Of a DNA stretch of 64,000 nucleotides, positions 1 through 11,600 are shown one piece after another. Source of the stretch: Tulasnella sp. 424 (lineage: Eukaryota; Basidiomycota; Agaricomycetes; Cantharellales; Tulasnellaceae); the NCBI GenBank assembly GCA_019633425.1, contig WSUB01000001.1, forward strand, positions 990,278 through 1,054,277. The letters are read 5' to 3'. A program made the position numbers and the translations under genes. Numbering within the stretch: position 1 is the first letter of the stretch; each line of letters starts with the position of its first letter. The notes beneath the pieces were generated by a model. That model saw only the letters and a list, made by a program, of their open reading frames with translations. It ran no database searches and was not told the DNA's origin.

Positions 1-353
1 CAGGGCGGCTGGGTGTATGGTCACGCTAAGTGGGCGACTGCAGAGCGGAGACGAGTCAGTGAAGTTGCAGACTAAACGGTGGATAGCGAGGCAGAGCAAC
101 GAAAAAGACTCGCCTAGGAATTCCCGACACGCCTGGAGGCTGCAAATAGATCGCAGAGGGGCTGGGTCCAATGGCCATGGCGCCGGTCTGGTAGGAAACT
201 TGGGTATTCTAAGGGACGCGGTGTTTGCGGAGAACTTGGGCCGGGACTGGGAATTGGTCGAAACCAAAATTTGGGAATTCTCCATCACTCCTCCCTCTCC
301 AACTGCCACCTTCAGACCTCTTTCCAAAAACCTCTAATACGAATCCAGACACG
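1..353. other. left edge, no gene assigned
   Basis: I cannot assign a gene here. A minus-strand ATG at 179 opens a short frame of about 40 codons running toward the left edge, so this could be the 5' end of a divergent gene cut by the window. I do not recognise the product. The stretch before 354 would then serve as a shared promoter with the Tom7 gene. Confidence 0.3.
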
Positions 354-687
354 ATGTGGTCCGACGAAAACAAGGTTAGCAGGTGATCTATGGGCTGTGT
401 CGGGCGTTTCTAATGCCGCTTCACGAACAGGACAGAATCAGCAAGGCTATTGATATCGGTCGCGTAGGTCACCGTCTCCCCGTGCCTATCTCCTCCCATA
501 GCTCATTGCTTTGACGTTCTCCAGACCGTTGTGCACTACGGATGGATACCATTCATCATCTACGTTGGATACACAAGGAGCAACCCACAGCCGTCCTTGA
601 TCAAGTGAGCACCCACGTCCAACTTTTGGCTCGCAAGTTACTGAACCAGCTCCGTCTTTTCCCAGGCTCATCAGCCCCCTCGCCTAG
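354..687 (+). CDS. TOM7: mitochondrial import receptor subunit Tom7
   Basis: Small tail-anchored subunit of the TOM complex in the mitochondrial outer membrane, which tunes assembly and stability of the import pore. Four exons join in frame: 354-374, 431-463, 525-604 and 666-687, giving 51 residues, the usual size of the family. The protein starts MWSDENKDRISKAIDIGR and has the family signature HYGWIPFIIYVGY, a membrane segment with the conserved glycine-tryptophan-isoleucine-proline core, then ends LISPLA, close to the LLSPL ending of yeast Tom7. Introns are 50-61 bases with GT-AG ends. Identification rests on the signature and the length and is strong; only the exact start could shift. Confidence 0.88.
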
Positions 688-1550
688 CCTTGTCCCATCC
701 ATATCCTGCTGTTCTTTACCTCACGCATGCGTATATTTATTCCGTTTTCATCCTGACATTCTGTCTCATCCAAAAAGTCGTCGCGACACTGCTTAAATCG
801 TCCCTTAATTGTGAGTCTGTTCCCCAAAGTCGCTCCATTCCATTTCCGTCTCGGAGGATTAGACATGTGGTTTTGCCCCAGAGGCTGGTCGGACACGTTG
901 AAAAACCTGGTGCCGCTGTTGTAACCGATGGATTACCCACCTGGTTTATCGCGGTGTCGAACAATGGCGACTTAAGTGGTTAGAGATGACGAGACGTTCT
1001 CCGAAATGCTGTTTCACATTTCTGGTAGCTGTGGGTCGGACACTAACTGCCTTATTTTCTTTTTAGTGCATTCCAAGATAGTCGATCGACTCCGGAGGGT
1101 TCTCTGTCCCGGCCGATAATGAATCACTTGCGCAACCACTACACTGAGCTTGGGGGTCTTGAGTTTGTTTGTTCGGCAAGCGCACTTTGCACTGCAGTGC
1201 TTAATTGCACCGTGTCTTAACGCATCGGACATGGCTCTATCCCGAAGCCGTTCGGACGCATCATAAACCTCTCTAAACAACGTGTCCCCGCACAAAAAAA
1301 GTCGGCTTACCTGTGGCCGTTCTTGCCTCGAACAGGCTAAGCTCAGCCACCGCTTGGCTCGCGCCTACCCAGTCATAAGCCTGGGCGCGCACAAGTGTAC
1401 ACATAAATGCACTATCCTCGACCTCGAGTACGACGGTCGGCTGCGTGCAAGAGCTTACTCGGCCCCGGCACTTCTCTCTCTCTTTCTTAAAAATACTCCT
1501 GACCTTCTCTCGCTCATCCTCGCTAACCACCTCACCCACACGGGCTTTCA
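688..1550. other. intergenic, 3' of TOM7 and 5' of next gene
   Basis: Short open frames occur on both strands but none has convincing composition, splice structure or a recognisable product. The left part should hold the TOM7 3' UTR and the right part the promoter and 5' leader of the gene at 1551. Confidence 0.4.
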
Positions 1551-2368
1551 ATGAGCGCTCACGAAATTGACAACGGCGTCTGGGGCGGCGTCAACATCAC
1601 GCAAGCCGCCCTGGACATTCAATCTGCAATATCCAGCCCAACATGCCAAGCCACCGAAACCTGCGTGGATTTCGTAAATCTGGAGGTCAGTATTGGACTA
1701 CGCTACCCAGCTTCGGTTTATTGAATTGGCTGGCATCGCACAGATTCCAAGGTGTCAGCAGACAAACGGTACTGCTGCCTGTTGGTGTTCTCCCGACTCA
1801 CCGCTTCTGGTAAGATAACAGGCACCTTCTGACATGTGTCCAGCTGCTCACCCTTGTGAATAGGCTTGTGCAGGGTGCATGGCCCACCCCACCGATGATA
1901 CCACCACCTTTCAACAGACTTCAGACGCTACGAGAGGCATGCAAGGTGAGACCTCTCATCACACTTGAAACCTGCCTCTGGATTATCGGACTCACATTGC
2001 ATCCCGCAGAATACGCGACAGGTTGCCAAGCCTATGCGGCCTATCTCAGTGGATCCACCACGTTTTCAACGGCTGGGCCGACAGGCACGACCGCATCGCC
2101 ACTGCCCACAATCACCCCTCCCGCAAATCCAAACACAGGATTGAGCAGTGGCGCGATATCAGGCCTCGTATCGGGAGGTGTATCTCTCGTCTCGTTGTGC
2201 ATCTTCGGCGGGTACTTCTGGTACAAGCATTCTCAAAACAAGCGCCGAATCGATGCAATAGCGCTACCCGTCGTCCAGCGGCGCCAGTCCCCGACAGAGC
2301 CAGAGTTTGTTGGGCCCATACGCGTTATGACACATGCCAGTGGGACCCGAATTGATTTGGCAGGATGA
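1551..2368 (+). CDS. small cysteine-bearing single-pass membrane protein
   Basis: I do not recognise a named family. Four exons fit in frame: 1551-1685, 1759-1809, 1864-1945 and 2010-2368, about 208 residues. The N-terminal half has several cysteines in a pattern typical of secreted fungal domains (TCQATETC, ACWC, ACAGC, TGC). A low-complexity Ser/Thr/Pro stretch follows, then one hydrophobic segment of about 20 residues (ISGLVSGGVSLVSLCIFGG) and a basic cytoplasmic tail starting WYKHSQNKRR. This layout of disulfide-bonded ectodomain, Ser/Thr stalk, one helix and tail is common in basidiomycete surface proteins. No clear signal peptide is seen at the chosen start, so an upstream exon may be missing. 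Confidence 0.6.
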
Positions 2369-2905
2369 CGTGCCTGACGTTCCTCGTCGGTCACGACGTC
2401 CTTCACGGGTGACTGAGCAACAGGTTTAGATCTACTTTATTTATCTTTTCTTTTTCTTTTCGCCCTTCATTCATAGTGTAATCCTATGTTAATAGAGCTA
2501 GGTATATGTATCTGTATCTGTATTCTTCCGATTCGATAATATTTGTTGGCCGAGATCGCCCCATGTTTGCATAACTTGTGCTCATAATTTCCGTGGAGTT
2601 TGACGTCTTATCAAGCGTCCGTCCTGCAGTCTGTCTGATCAGGAGGTAATAGCAGAACGAGGTCTCTTCCGTACGGTCCAATGTCGGCCATTCTGCGTCA
2701 GGGTTTTTTGTCTTTCGCAACTGAGACGCTTATTGAGCTAGCTGCGATAACGTCGGCCGCCGACATCCAACACACTGAACTCGAAGGTATAAGGGTATGG
2801 CCAAATCATGCATTAACGCGAAGACATTCTATGAAATAGATAGGATGCAGGTGGGAGGAGTGATTGGTTGATAGCTGAATATGCAAAAACCATTTTGAAG
2901 GCCGC
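2369..2905. other. convergent intergenic spacer
   Basis: Lies between the stop codons of the plus-strand membrane protein and the minus-strand cytochrome b5. It is T-rich after 2420 (runs of pyrimidines at about 2434-2465), as expected for 3' ends. I see no gene. Confidence 0.5.
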
Positions 2906-3648
2906 TCACGGAGCGAAGACGAAGCGCCAGGCGAGGAAGGCACCAACCAGAGATAATGGGATGAGGTAGGTGATTGGGCTGGAGATTATGACATATCGAG
3001 ACATAGTCAGCACAAATCAAATGACAGGAGGCGAGGCGACGGACCTTCCGGTTGATGGGGAAGCACCAATCGAGATTGGTTTCGTTCCCTGTGCTTTCTT
3101 TACGACATTGGACTATGGAGTATTAGAACTGATCATGGTTGTGGAAATAACAAGGTGGATACTCACGTCTGCTCCATCGAATTCACCGATGTACAGGCCA
3201 TTGAGAACGTCCCGGGCCTCATCTGAGTGACCAACGTCCTCAAATGCCTCCGTCGCGTCTTTGCCTAAATCAAAATATCTTAGAAGGTGCAGGGAGCGGA
3301 AAACGACACGAAAAACTCACCAGCTTCTGCGAGGATCACTTCGTCGCCGCCGGGGTGCTAATGAAATCGAACGATTCGAATTTCGACCGTCAGTCTTTCC
3401 GACCTCACAAAAACACGCGACGTGGATGGAAAACGTCATACTTCGTCCAAGAATTTTGATGCAGCGTATACTGTAAAACGTGACGCAAGGGGAGGGGAAG
3501 GACACGTTGGCGTCAGAAACATAAACAGTGAAAGCTTAGGCTTTGGTAGAGACTAACCTTTGCCGTGAATGAGAATGTACAAGTCGTCACGGTCGCTGTG
3601 GGCTTTGAGCTCATCGAAAGTGATGACCTTCTTGTCTTCGGTGGACAT
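2906..3648 (-). CDS. cytochrome b5, tail-anchored
   Basis: Heme-binding electron carrier of the endoplasmic reticulum or outer mitochondrial membrane, serving desaturases, sterol enzymes and P450s. The start at 3648 gives [17 protein letters not shown]. The heme domain follows with the two axial-histidine motifs, [20 protein letters not shown] and [12 protein letters not shown], then LNGLYIGEF. After a short linker the C-terminus is a hydrophobic tail anchor ([18 protein letters not shown]) ending at the stop 2906-2908. Introns follow the codons for GK, LDE, EAG, FDGAD and probably the linker. The last intron needs a GTCCGT donor, so the linker is the least certain part. The total of about 130-140 residues fits the family. 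Confidence 0.88.
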
Positions 3649-4569
3649 CGTGAAAGTGAGGGGATCGTCGAAGATGCTAAAAAGAAAAGACTGGGGGGAA
3701 AAGGTTGGACAGTTGCACAAGGGGCTTGGAAATGCGACTGGCGAATGGCAAGATCAGAATTTATCGAACGAGAGTCCACGTCCCACCGTTCGTTTTTTTT
3801 GCTTTCGCCACCTGAATTCAAGCCGGTAACCAAGAGACCGGATTACACGTAGGGTAGACTATTATGAAGATATTCAGGCCACTTTTTTAAATTTGGATGG
3901 GCGAGAGTAAAAAGTTAAATTTATTACGCAAAAGTAACGACCTTCTACTAGAATGCCGACTCCATGTGGGAGCGTTCTACTTGGAAAAGGATGTAACGAC
4001 GTCTTAGAATCCTCATGACGCATGGAAGTCTTGGAAAAGACTACGCTAGGAGTGGTTCGAAGTTATTTGATATGCCACATACACTGATCGGGATGAAGAG
4101 ATAGACGGCTCTGCTCCCGGGATTGACATAAAAAATGGTGTAGTGGCCAGTGAAACGCCCGACTCATTTCTGAGTGGCTGAAGTGTTCTCAAGTCCATTA
4201 GACTCGTTACACTACAATGCAGATATGAGTCGCATGCAGCAATTGTGGTTTATTATAGAGTCAAATGGTGATGGCGTGTTGAAGCGATGACTGGGTGAGG
4301 ACAGAAAACTTCCAAAGTTCGATTGGGACAAGGCGGAGAACGTGGGACTCTGACGATTTGGACTGTTGCTGTTCTCCCACCACCGTCGCCTTTTCGCTCG
4401 CCCAAAACACCTCAAGGCGAAGTTTGTCAACCACACCAAGCGTACTTTGTCCCCCTGGACGCTTGGACCTCCTCCTCAAGGTACATATATCTCGAAATTC
4501 CTCGTTCTATCTTGGTCCCGTCCCCCCACTATCTCCACTCACACTCACCACGCTTCCTCTGGTAGGAAT
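3649..4569. promoter_or_regulatory. divergent promoter region of cytochrome b5 and nucleoporin genes
   Basis: The two flanking genes are transcribed away from each other, so this 0.9 kb must hold both promoters and leaders. No open frame here is convincing. The stretch just upstream of 4570 is rich in C and T (about 4500-4565), a common feature of fungal leaders. Confidence 0.5.
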
Positions 4570-7500
4570 ATGGATAGCGAAAGCAGCGCTGGAGTTCACC
4601 GTCCAGAAGAGTACATGGCTTATCATGGCTCGTCTCAATCCTATCAATCATCAGCATCTTCCTCCGAGGGTGTCGAGTACACTCCTCTGAAGGAAGATCC
4701 GCCCCCATCATTGTTGCCCACTTGGCTTATGGTCATGGGTTTCATTCTTGTCTGCTTCTGGGTATGGCGCGCTGCCAACCGGTACCTGGAAAACTATAAG
4801 CGTCGGCAGGCTGTTCTGTAAGTTGATTACACAAACTGTTTCAACTAAGATTTCGAGTTGGCTAACCGTGTTTGGATTCGCTATAGAGAGAGGCGGCGGC
4901 GAGCCGGCATCCCAGACGAGGACACTCGACCTTTTGAAATTGCTTACGCTGAAGCGGCTCTGCGACGGAGAGAGCAGGATGAAGAACGTCGTAGGAAGGA
5001 GAAGGAGCAAGTCGAGGCATCACAACAACAAGACTCCGACTGGTCGAGGCTCGGTCGGACCATGACCCACCCCCAGGATTCCCGTTATGAAGCAGGTCGT
5101 ATGTCGACCACTCGTACCTAGCTCTGTATGAAACGTTACTCACATATTGGCACCGACAGCGTACTCGGCAAACCTAGTACAGCGTCGACCGGTCACTCAA
5201 TCTCATGTTATTCAACCGCCTGTCCACATACCGATATTTGACTACAGCCGTAGTAGCCCGGCGACACTACCTCTCCGCGGGATGCAACCCATGTAAGCCC
5301 TTCCTTATGGCCATTATGTTGACTTATCCCTGACGGTCGCTCTCTATTTGGTAGCGAAAGCCCAACCATCAGCTCTTCAGACTCTCCTCCCCACCCCCCA
5401 CCTCCCGTTTGGCAAGACCAGTACGCACCTCCGGAGATCAGAGCGCAACATGACAGGCAAAGGGAACTGGCGGCAGTTGCGACTGCCAGCAGTCTAGGGC
5501 GCCGTAGCCGCAAGCACCTCTTTTTGGACGGCGATTCAAACTCGGAAGCCGATATTCCTTCACGCGTGCGCAGGAGAACTGATCAGTGGGGAACTATGGA
5601 GGCCATTGACGGTGATAACAACGCACGATGGGCTACATCGAATGTGTTCGGACAGGTCAGTTGTTGCGCGGTTCGCATCGACGGAAGGAATGAGACCTGA
5701 CGCTTTCGTTTACAGGGACAAGTACAGCGACGGATTAGAAAACGTGACGCTGAAGGAGACAGTGACATTGAGAATGAAGATCCCCGCGCCAAGTCCAAGC
5801 GGAAGGTCGACACGGAGTTGCCGTCAATCCCCGGCCAGTTCAAATCTCCCACGTCAGACCAAACCATCCACGCTTCTGTCGCCTCCGGACCAGGAAAACG
5901 CAAGGCTCGCGAAGATGAAGAGGCAACGGAAATCGACGACGGCAAAGGTCAACAACTTTCCACCAAGCAGAAGAAACGAGTTCGAGTCTTGTCCTACCAC
6001 GAATCCAAGCAAGGTAGCGCAGAACCAGCTGATGAAGAGATGATGGAGGGAGAGGATGAACAAGACCTCGCTCTGGAACCGCTCCGTCAACCTGGGGAAG
6101 AATGGACTGCCGATGGAAAGAAGTATAAGATGGATGAGGACGGTGTAGTCCGGATTCAAGGCTACGTGAAGGAGGAGACGTCGACCGTTCACGTAAGTCA
6201 ACCCTCTCGATACCTCCCATCTCCTTTGACTAAACAATCCACTATCTCATCCGCTCTACAGCCTGGTCGGTTCTCTCCTAAAAGGTCCATCAAAACCGCT
6301 ATCAGGGCCAAATGGCTGTCTTTGGAAGAATACGCCGACGCCGAAAACTCTGGCACTCTTGTTCCCGGAGTCCAGGAAGAGTACATTTCCATCGAACAAC
6401 ACCCAGTGAGTATGCACGTCTCCCCCGTTATATTCTTGTTTGCTGATCGTTCGATGTCGCCTGTTCAGCTCTCTCGGGCAGGTTCAGAAGCCCCTTCTGA
6501 CTGGAGTGCAGCCGTTGGTCAAACTCCTCTCAAAACTGGTGGAATGAAAACTGGTCTCGGATCCGATCGTCACCCCCCACCCTTCGCCTCGTTACCACAC
6601 GCTGGAAACCTCCCTGTTGAACAACATCGCCTCCTTCATCTCGCTTCACCTGCACGGAAAGGCATGATGCTTGGTGGCAAGGCTCTCAGGCCCATGGGCT
6701 CGCAGAGTCAATGGGAGAGGAAACAAGCAGAGGTTAAAGCGATGGAAGCCCTCAGAGAAGCGAGAAGGAAAGCTAAGGCTGAAGCCACTCCCGCTGGTCT
6801 AAAGCCAGCTGCCACAGTCGCTGCTCTTGGTGAGGCATCAAAGCCTGTCCAAGCCACTGTCGCACCTTCCGCCTCCCTGCCGACCTTCACGCTTACTTCA
6901 ACCCAGACCACCACTACCGGCCAGCCTAAACTCCCTGCCTTCACTCTCCCGGGTGCTGCTGGGTCGACTTCCGCGGAGCAAAAGAAAGACGAGGACAAGA
7001 AGGCAGAAGCACCAAAAACTGTACGCTTCTCCTTCGGACCTGCAGGCGCTACGACCACCACGACCGCCCCGACGCCTACGGCAGCGAATGCGGCCGGCAC
7101 TACCTCGACCACCACTGCTCGCCCCGCTGCCACGGCTTCTACCCCTTCCTTGTTCCCGGCTTCCACGACCACCGCAACCCCCTCGACCACTGCTCCAGCC
7201 TCTGCGTTGTTTGGTAATTTTGGTCAGACCAAGGCTGAAGATAAGAAGCCCGAGGCTCCTGCATCGTCTGGACTGTCATTCAAGCTCCCCGGGTCGACGA
7301 GTTCGACCGCTAGTGCGGACAAGCCAGCTCTCAGCTTTGGCGGGGGCTCCTTGTTCGGTGCTCCTGCTCCCACTTCGTCTACGACCACCGCCCCATCAGC
7401 GACGGCTCCCGCTGCACCCTCTACCGCCCCCGCTGTGCCTACGAGCAGTAAGCCTTCCGAACCTCCCAAGTTGAGCTTCGGATTCGGCCCCACGAGAGGA

Positions 7501-8631
7501 GGCACAGGACCCGCTCCCCTCTTCGGTGCTCAGGCTGCCTCGACAACCTCGGCAGCCCCTGCCACTAGCGCTCCGACCAACATCTTCGGCTCAACCCAGC
7601 CAAGTACGGCGGCGGATGATGCTAGCAAGAGACCCGGTGCTACGCCTTTGCAACCATCTACAAGTAACGGTATGTTTGGCTCAACTGCGCCCACCCAACC
7701 CAGCGGAGTTCTGTTTGGTGGGGCGCCGACTGGCGGATTCGGAACGTCGGCCACGTCGGGCTTTGGAAGCACTGCGCCGAAACCAGATGCTTCGACCACC
7801 AAGCCCACTTTCAGCTTCGGAGCTGCAGCGACAACGCCAAGCACAAACGGATTCACTGGCTTCGGAGCAAACGCCAATAAGCCAGCGGACAGCACCGCCG
7901 CTGATAAGCCCGCTGCTGGAGGTGGCCTGTCGATTCTCGGTGCCGCGCAGAAAGGACCACAAAATTCGGCTCCGTCCGGCTTTGGCGCTTCTTCAGTGTT
8001 TGGGTCACAAGGCGGCAGTACACCCACCACCTCCGCGTTTGGGCAGACAGGAAACAGCGCTTCTCACACGACCCCCGCCTTTGGTCAAACAAGTGCCGCA
8101 GGGTCCTCCGCACCTTCCAACAGCGCTTTCGGGCAACCCGCGTCCACAACTCCCTCTTTTGGACAGCAATCGCACACGCCTTCAGCGTTTGGCCAACCTG
8201 CCAGCGCGACGGCTCCTTCGTTTTCTTTTGGACAGCCTGCAGCCACCCCCACCGCTTCGACGTTCGGTGCAACCACTCCGGCCGCAACGAACACTACCTT
8301 TGGGCAGAACGCACCGACCTCGGCTGCCACGACTCCCTCAGCTTCGACCTTTGGTGCCAATGGTCCGAATTCGGCATTTGGGAACGCCGCCGGATCGTCC
8401 AAACCATCTGGGTTCTCGTTCAGTTTCGGCGGTGGCAACGCACCCGGATTTGGAGGCGGATCTGGCGCGAACTCGGCTCCTGGAACCCCAGTCCCAACAT
8501 CTGCTGTAGCTCCTACCTTTACCTTTGGTGCCGGCACTTCCAAGCCTGGCGATGGAACTACGAGCCCGAGGGCTACGCCGTCGACCCCTGGTGGACGGGC
8601 GTTCAAGCCTCTACCAAGACCCCGACGATAA
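4570..8631 (+). CDS. FG-repeat nucleoporin with N-terminal membrane segment (POM121-like layout)
   Basis: Seven exons join in frame: 4570-4817, 4887-5095, 5160-5292, 5355-5655, 5716-6192, 6262-6405 and 6469-8631, giving 1224 residues. Residues about 50-70 form one hydrophobic helix (TWLMVMGFILVCFWVWRAA) followed by strongly basic and charged sequence (ERRRRAG, RRREQDEERRRKEKEQ). The middle has lysine/arginine-rich NLS-like stretches and a block with WTADGKKYKMDEDG and a WLSLEEY motif that resemble fungal nuclear-basket nucleoporins. From about residue 600 to the end the chain is low-complexity Ser/Thr/Ala/Pro/Gly with dozens of FG, FGQ, FSFG and FGA repeats, the binding sites for transport receptors. 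The likely place is the nuclear pore, anchored by the helix. The join of the helix exon to the FG part is supported by matching phases at every splice site. No database name can be given with certainty. Confidence 0.8.
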
Positions 8632-9269
8632 ACAACAAAATCAAAAGAACCACATGACATTTCACCTGTTCATGCGTTCAGTTTTGCTCTCCATTTTGTG
8701 TCTTGACTTGCATACTATTTATTAACTCACTTGTACACAACTCTGTCCGGTATTCGTCTTAGTCTAGCTGCTCCATGCGTTTCTTTTGTTGGTGTAATAA
8801 GAAAAACTTCGGTGCAGGGGGCCTCTACCTGTACCACCGCGGCTCATAGTGCGCTTATGCTACGAATAGTATTTCATTGAGCACCAAAAACCAAGGTATC
8901 AACATGAAGAAAATCAACTAATAAACAACGTAATGTGAGTAAAAAAAAGAGAACAAAAAAAGCACCCAGTGAAACAAGGTGATGTCGTGAAGGTCGAGCA
9001 ACGGTCGTAGAAAGATGACGGAGAGGGAAGGAGAGAGCGTTGGGTGTAAAGTAGTGGAACAGGAGATGTAGGAGACAGGGGATGACCTAGGATTACAAAG
9101 ACCATGAAAGAATGAAGAAACAAAAAAAAAAAAAAAGGAGAAAGCGGTGGTGGCACAACTTGAGAATGGCGACAATGGAAAACAGGTTTGAGGGGTTTAT
9201 TCGAGACTCGTTGGGGACGGGGAGAAAGCAGAGGGACTAATGCAGGGAAGGGGATGGACGACGATAGGT
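8632..9269. other. convergent 3' regions with homopolymer A tract
   Basis: Between two stop codons. It includes a run of A at about 9122-9136 and AT-rich sequence, with no supported gene. It holds the 3' UTRs of the nucleoporin and of the minus-strand membrane protein. Confidence 0.5.
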
Positions 9270-10526
9270 TTACACCAAGTTATCAAGGGCTTCACCCTCC
9301 CTGATGGGGAGGCAAATCTTGCCCTCAGAGTCCCTGCTCTTACTCCTGCTCTCCTCCCGGATGGTAGGCAAAGTGACATAAGCCTGCCTTACATCCATGC
9401 TTCGTGCCTGTTCAGCGGACAGTCGCACAGGAGCATAAACAACGGTGTCGTTTGGTGACTGCTTCTCATTGAGTGATGACAGAGGGTGTGCCAAGAGGAG
9501 GATTGGCTGAGAGCTGCTACGAGAGTGTGAACGCGAGCGACGGCTGCCGGAAGTGGAGGCCGAGGCTGAACGGTGATGACGATGGTGGTGGTGATGACCA
9601 TGTTCTGATGACGAAAACATTGATGATCTTCGGAGATGTGTGTAATAGTTCATTACGGTCAAGGTGAATTGAAGCTGTTCAAAAAAGGCATACAGTTAGT
9701 CAAGGACGTCATTTGGTACGTGCATAAAGGGAAATGGAAAGTGGATGGAGCGGCGTTCGAACCCTGAGGGTTGCACCGCAACCGGAACCCGGAACATGAC
9801 CGAGGAGGCGCATTCACTCACCCGAATGAACAACAAAACACCCAAAGCGACAAGGACAGATACGATGGCCTTGTCCAGGAAGCTCTCACAATTCTCCACG
9901 TTGAGTCCGGCGGAGTCGGAGAGTGTGCGTAAGAGGTCGGGCTGACGAGAGAGCTCCTCGCACATCATCATGCGAACAAACGGCTTTGACGAAATGAAGG
10001 CAAAGGTTGCGGTCGATGCGAAGCCGAAAGCGAGGTCCGCAATGGAGTAGTCCCGGAAGAGACGGACATTCGTCGTACGTCGCTGTCAGAGATGCGAAGT
10101 TAGTTTAGAGTGAAAATGGGACAGAAGGCCCGGCCGCCGCGGATGGATGAGAGGTGGGCCGGTTTAACTCACCTTGATAACTCCGACGAGACCAACGACG
10201 CTTGCGATGCCTCCAACGAAGAGGTAGGCCCATAGGATAGCACCCAGTGCTTTCATTGTATCTAGTTTCCAACTAAGCCCTTCCCATTCGCTTTCTTCTG
10301 AGGAAGACCAGCTCCAGCGGACGGAGAACCAGCTGGTCAAAAGCTTATAGCATGCGTAAAAGTTGACTGTTGAGCTGAATAGGGATAGGATGAGAGTAGC
10401 GGCTCTGTCGGATAGTAAGAGGACGTGGACGGATGGGAGGAGCATTAGGGAGGCGGTGGATGGAGAGAAGGGTGTCGTGTGCCGTCGGAGAGTTGAGGGT
10501 AGTTGTAAATGCAATCGGCGTAACAT
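9270..10526 (-). CDS. uncharacterised multi-pass membrane protein with His-rich tail
   Basis: Three exons on the minus strand, 10173-10526, 9822-10082 and 9270-9674, give 339 residues with matching phases. Hydrophobic segments include LMLLPSVHVLLL with ILSLFSSTVNFYACY, ALGAILWAYLFVGGIASVVG, IADLAFGFASTATFAF and AIVSVLVALGVLLFI, suggesting four membrane passes. The C-terminal 130 residues are polar, with a histidine cluster (HGHHHHHRHH) and Ser/Arg-rich sequence (SRRSRSHSRSSS). I recognise no named family; the layout resembles fungus-specific four-helix proteins of unknown role. The start at 10526 is the first ATG after an upstream stop in that frame. A spliced upstream exon near 10680-10730 ending at a good donor is possible as 5' leader or extra coding sequence. 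Confidence 0.65.
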
Positions 10527-11600
10527 TTGGTGGGATTAGACGTCAAATAATGGCACAAGTGAGAGTGAAAGAGTAATGACAAGTCAGCTCTCCTGGTCTA
10601 CGTCCCCTCGTGGGCTGTGTGCGTCGGGCGGGAGGAGGTATGGAGGGGAGGGGGAGAGACTAACCTGAGAGAGCACCAAGAATTTGGATTGTGAGCCATT
10701 TGAAGGAGGAAAAGGCCGCGGAGGGAAAGAGAGCGTGTAGTGTGTCAGCGAGATTGGGAATGACTACTGACGGTGAGAGAGGAGAGAGGAGGAGGTGGTG
10801 GTGTGTTGTGCGTAAGTAGTCAGCGGGCCTCGGTTCCACACTCGAGACTCCCGCGGCTTCTTCGCAGGTCAGATAAGACGCCGATTATCTGGTCCCACTT
10901 TCACAGAACAGTTGGTGCCGGAAGTGACGCGTCGAATGCGTTTGAAATTTGCTGCTGCTGCCGCTGCTGCTGAGTGGCTGCGATGGGCTGGGGTTTGGAA
11001 GGTGGAGGTTGGCTGATGCGGGATGTGTTCGCTTGCTCGCTCTGTTCTTTTGAGACGCGGCATTCGTCGTATGACCTCATTTTTTATTTTACAAGGGCTG
11101 ACACACATCATCGGCCTCCGCCACAAATGTCTTCCGATCCTCGCAACAACCGTCATACGACATTTCACCCCACCCATCGTCGTCTTGTTCGGTTGTGCGA
11201 CTACACCGGCGTCTCCACTTCCGCCCGAACAAAGCGTACTCACGGGACCAGGAGGCAGCGGCGTGCACCTGATACACGAGTTCACGTTGCCATGTATGTA
11301 GGTACCTCCTATTGCTAACCCTTCAAAGGGGGCCTCGCGGTCAAAGGTTAATTTGCAAATCTACCCTGGACCCGAATCAACTTTCATCTTCTTTACTTAT
11401 CGCGGTCTTTCGATCCCCGTCCCGTCGGATGTCGGCTCGGCAGTCACTTGCCGATGCCAAGAGAATGTGTTATATATAATATGACCATACAACAGCAAAC
11501 AAGTACATGAAAAGATCGTGACAAAAAAGAATGGAATGGGGTAAGTAAATATCGCAACGACGTTTCATTCATCGCTGCTTTCTTTTGGCTTTTTCAACAT
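10527..11600. other. intergenic, no supported gene
   Basis: About 1.1 kb between two minus-strand genes. It contains a short CTG/CCG triplet run at about 10950-10972 and several open frames of fewer than 140 codons with no domain or splice logic. It should carry the promoter of the membrane protein on its left and the 3' end of the GH115 gene on its right. Confidence 0.45.

Noticed and set aside
690..983. Hydrophobic open frame downstream of TOM7
   Set aside because: Composition fits AT-rich 3' flank; no start context, splice sites or family likeness.
6827..8509. Long plus-strand frames of Arg/Pro/Leu composition in another frame of the nucleoporin
   Set aside because: Frame shadows of the repetitive FG exon.
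7530..8660. Long antisense open frames opposite the FG region (166 and 191 codons)
   Set aside because: They mirror the Ala/Pro/Gly/Thr-rich codons of the nucleoporin; GC-biased repeats keep all frames open. No independent support.
10869..11301. Overlapping open frames on both strands near a CTG run
   Set aside because: Low-complexity translation and no domain; taken as intergenic.
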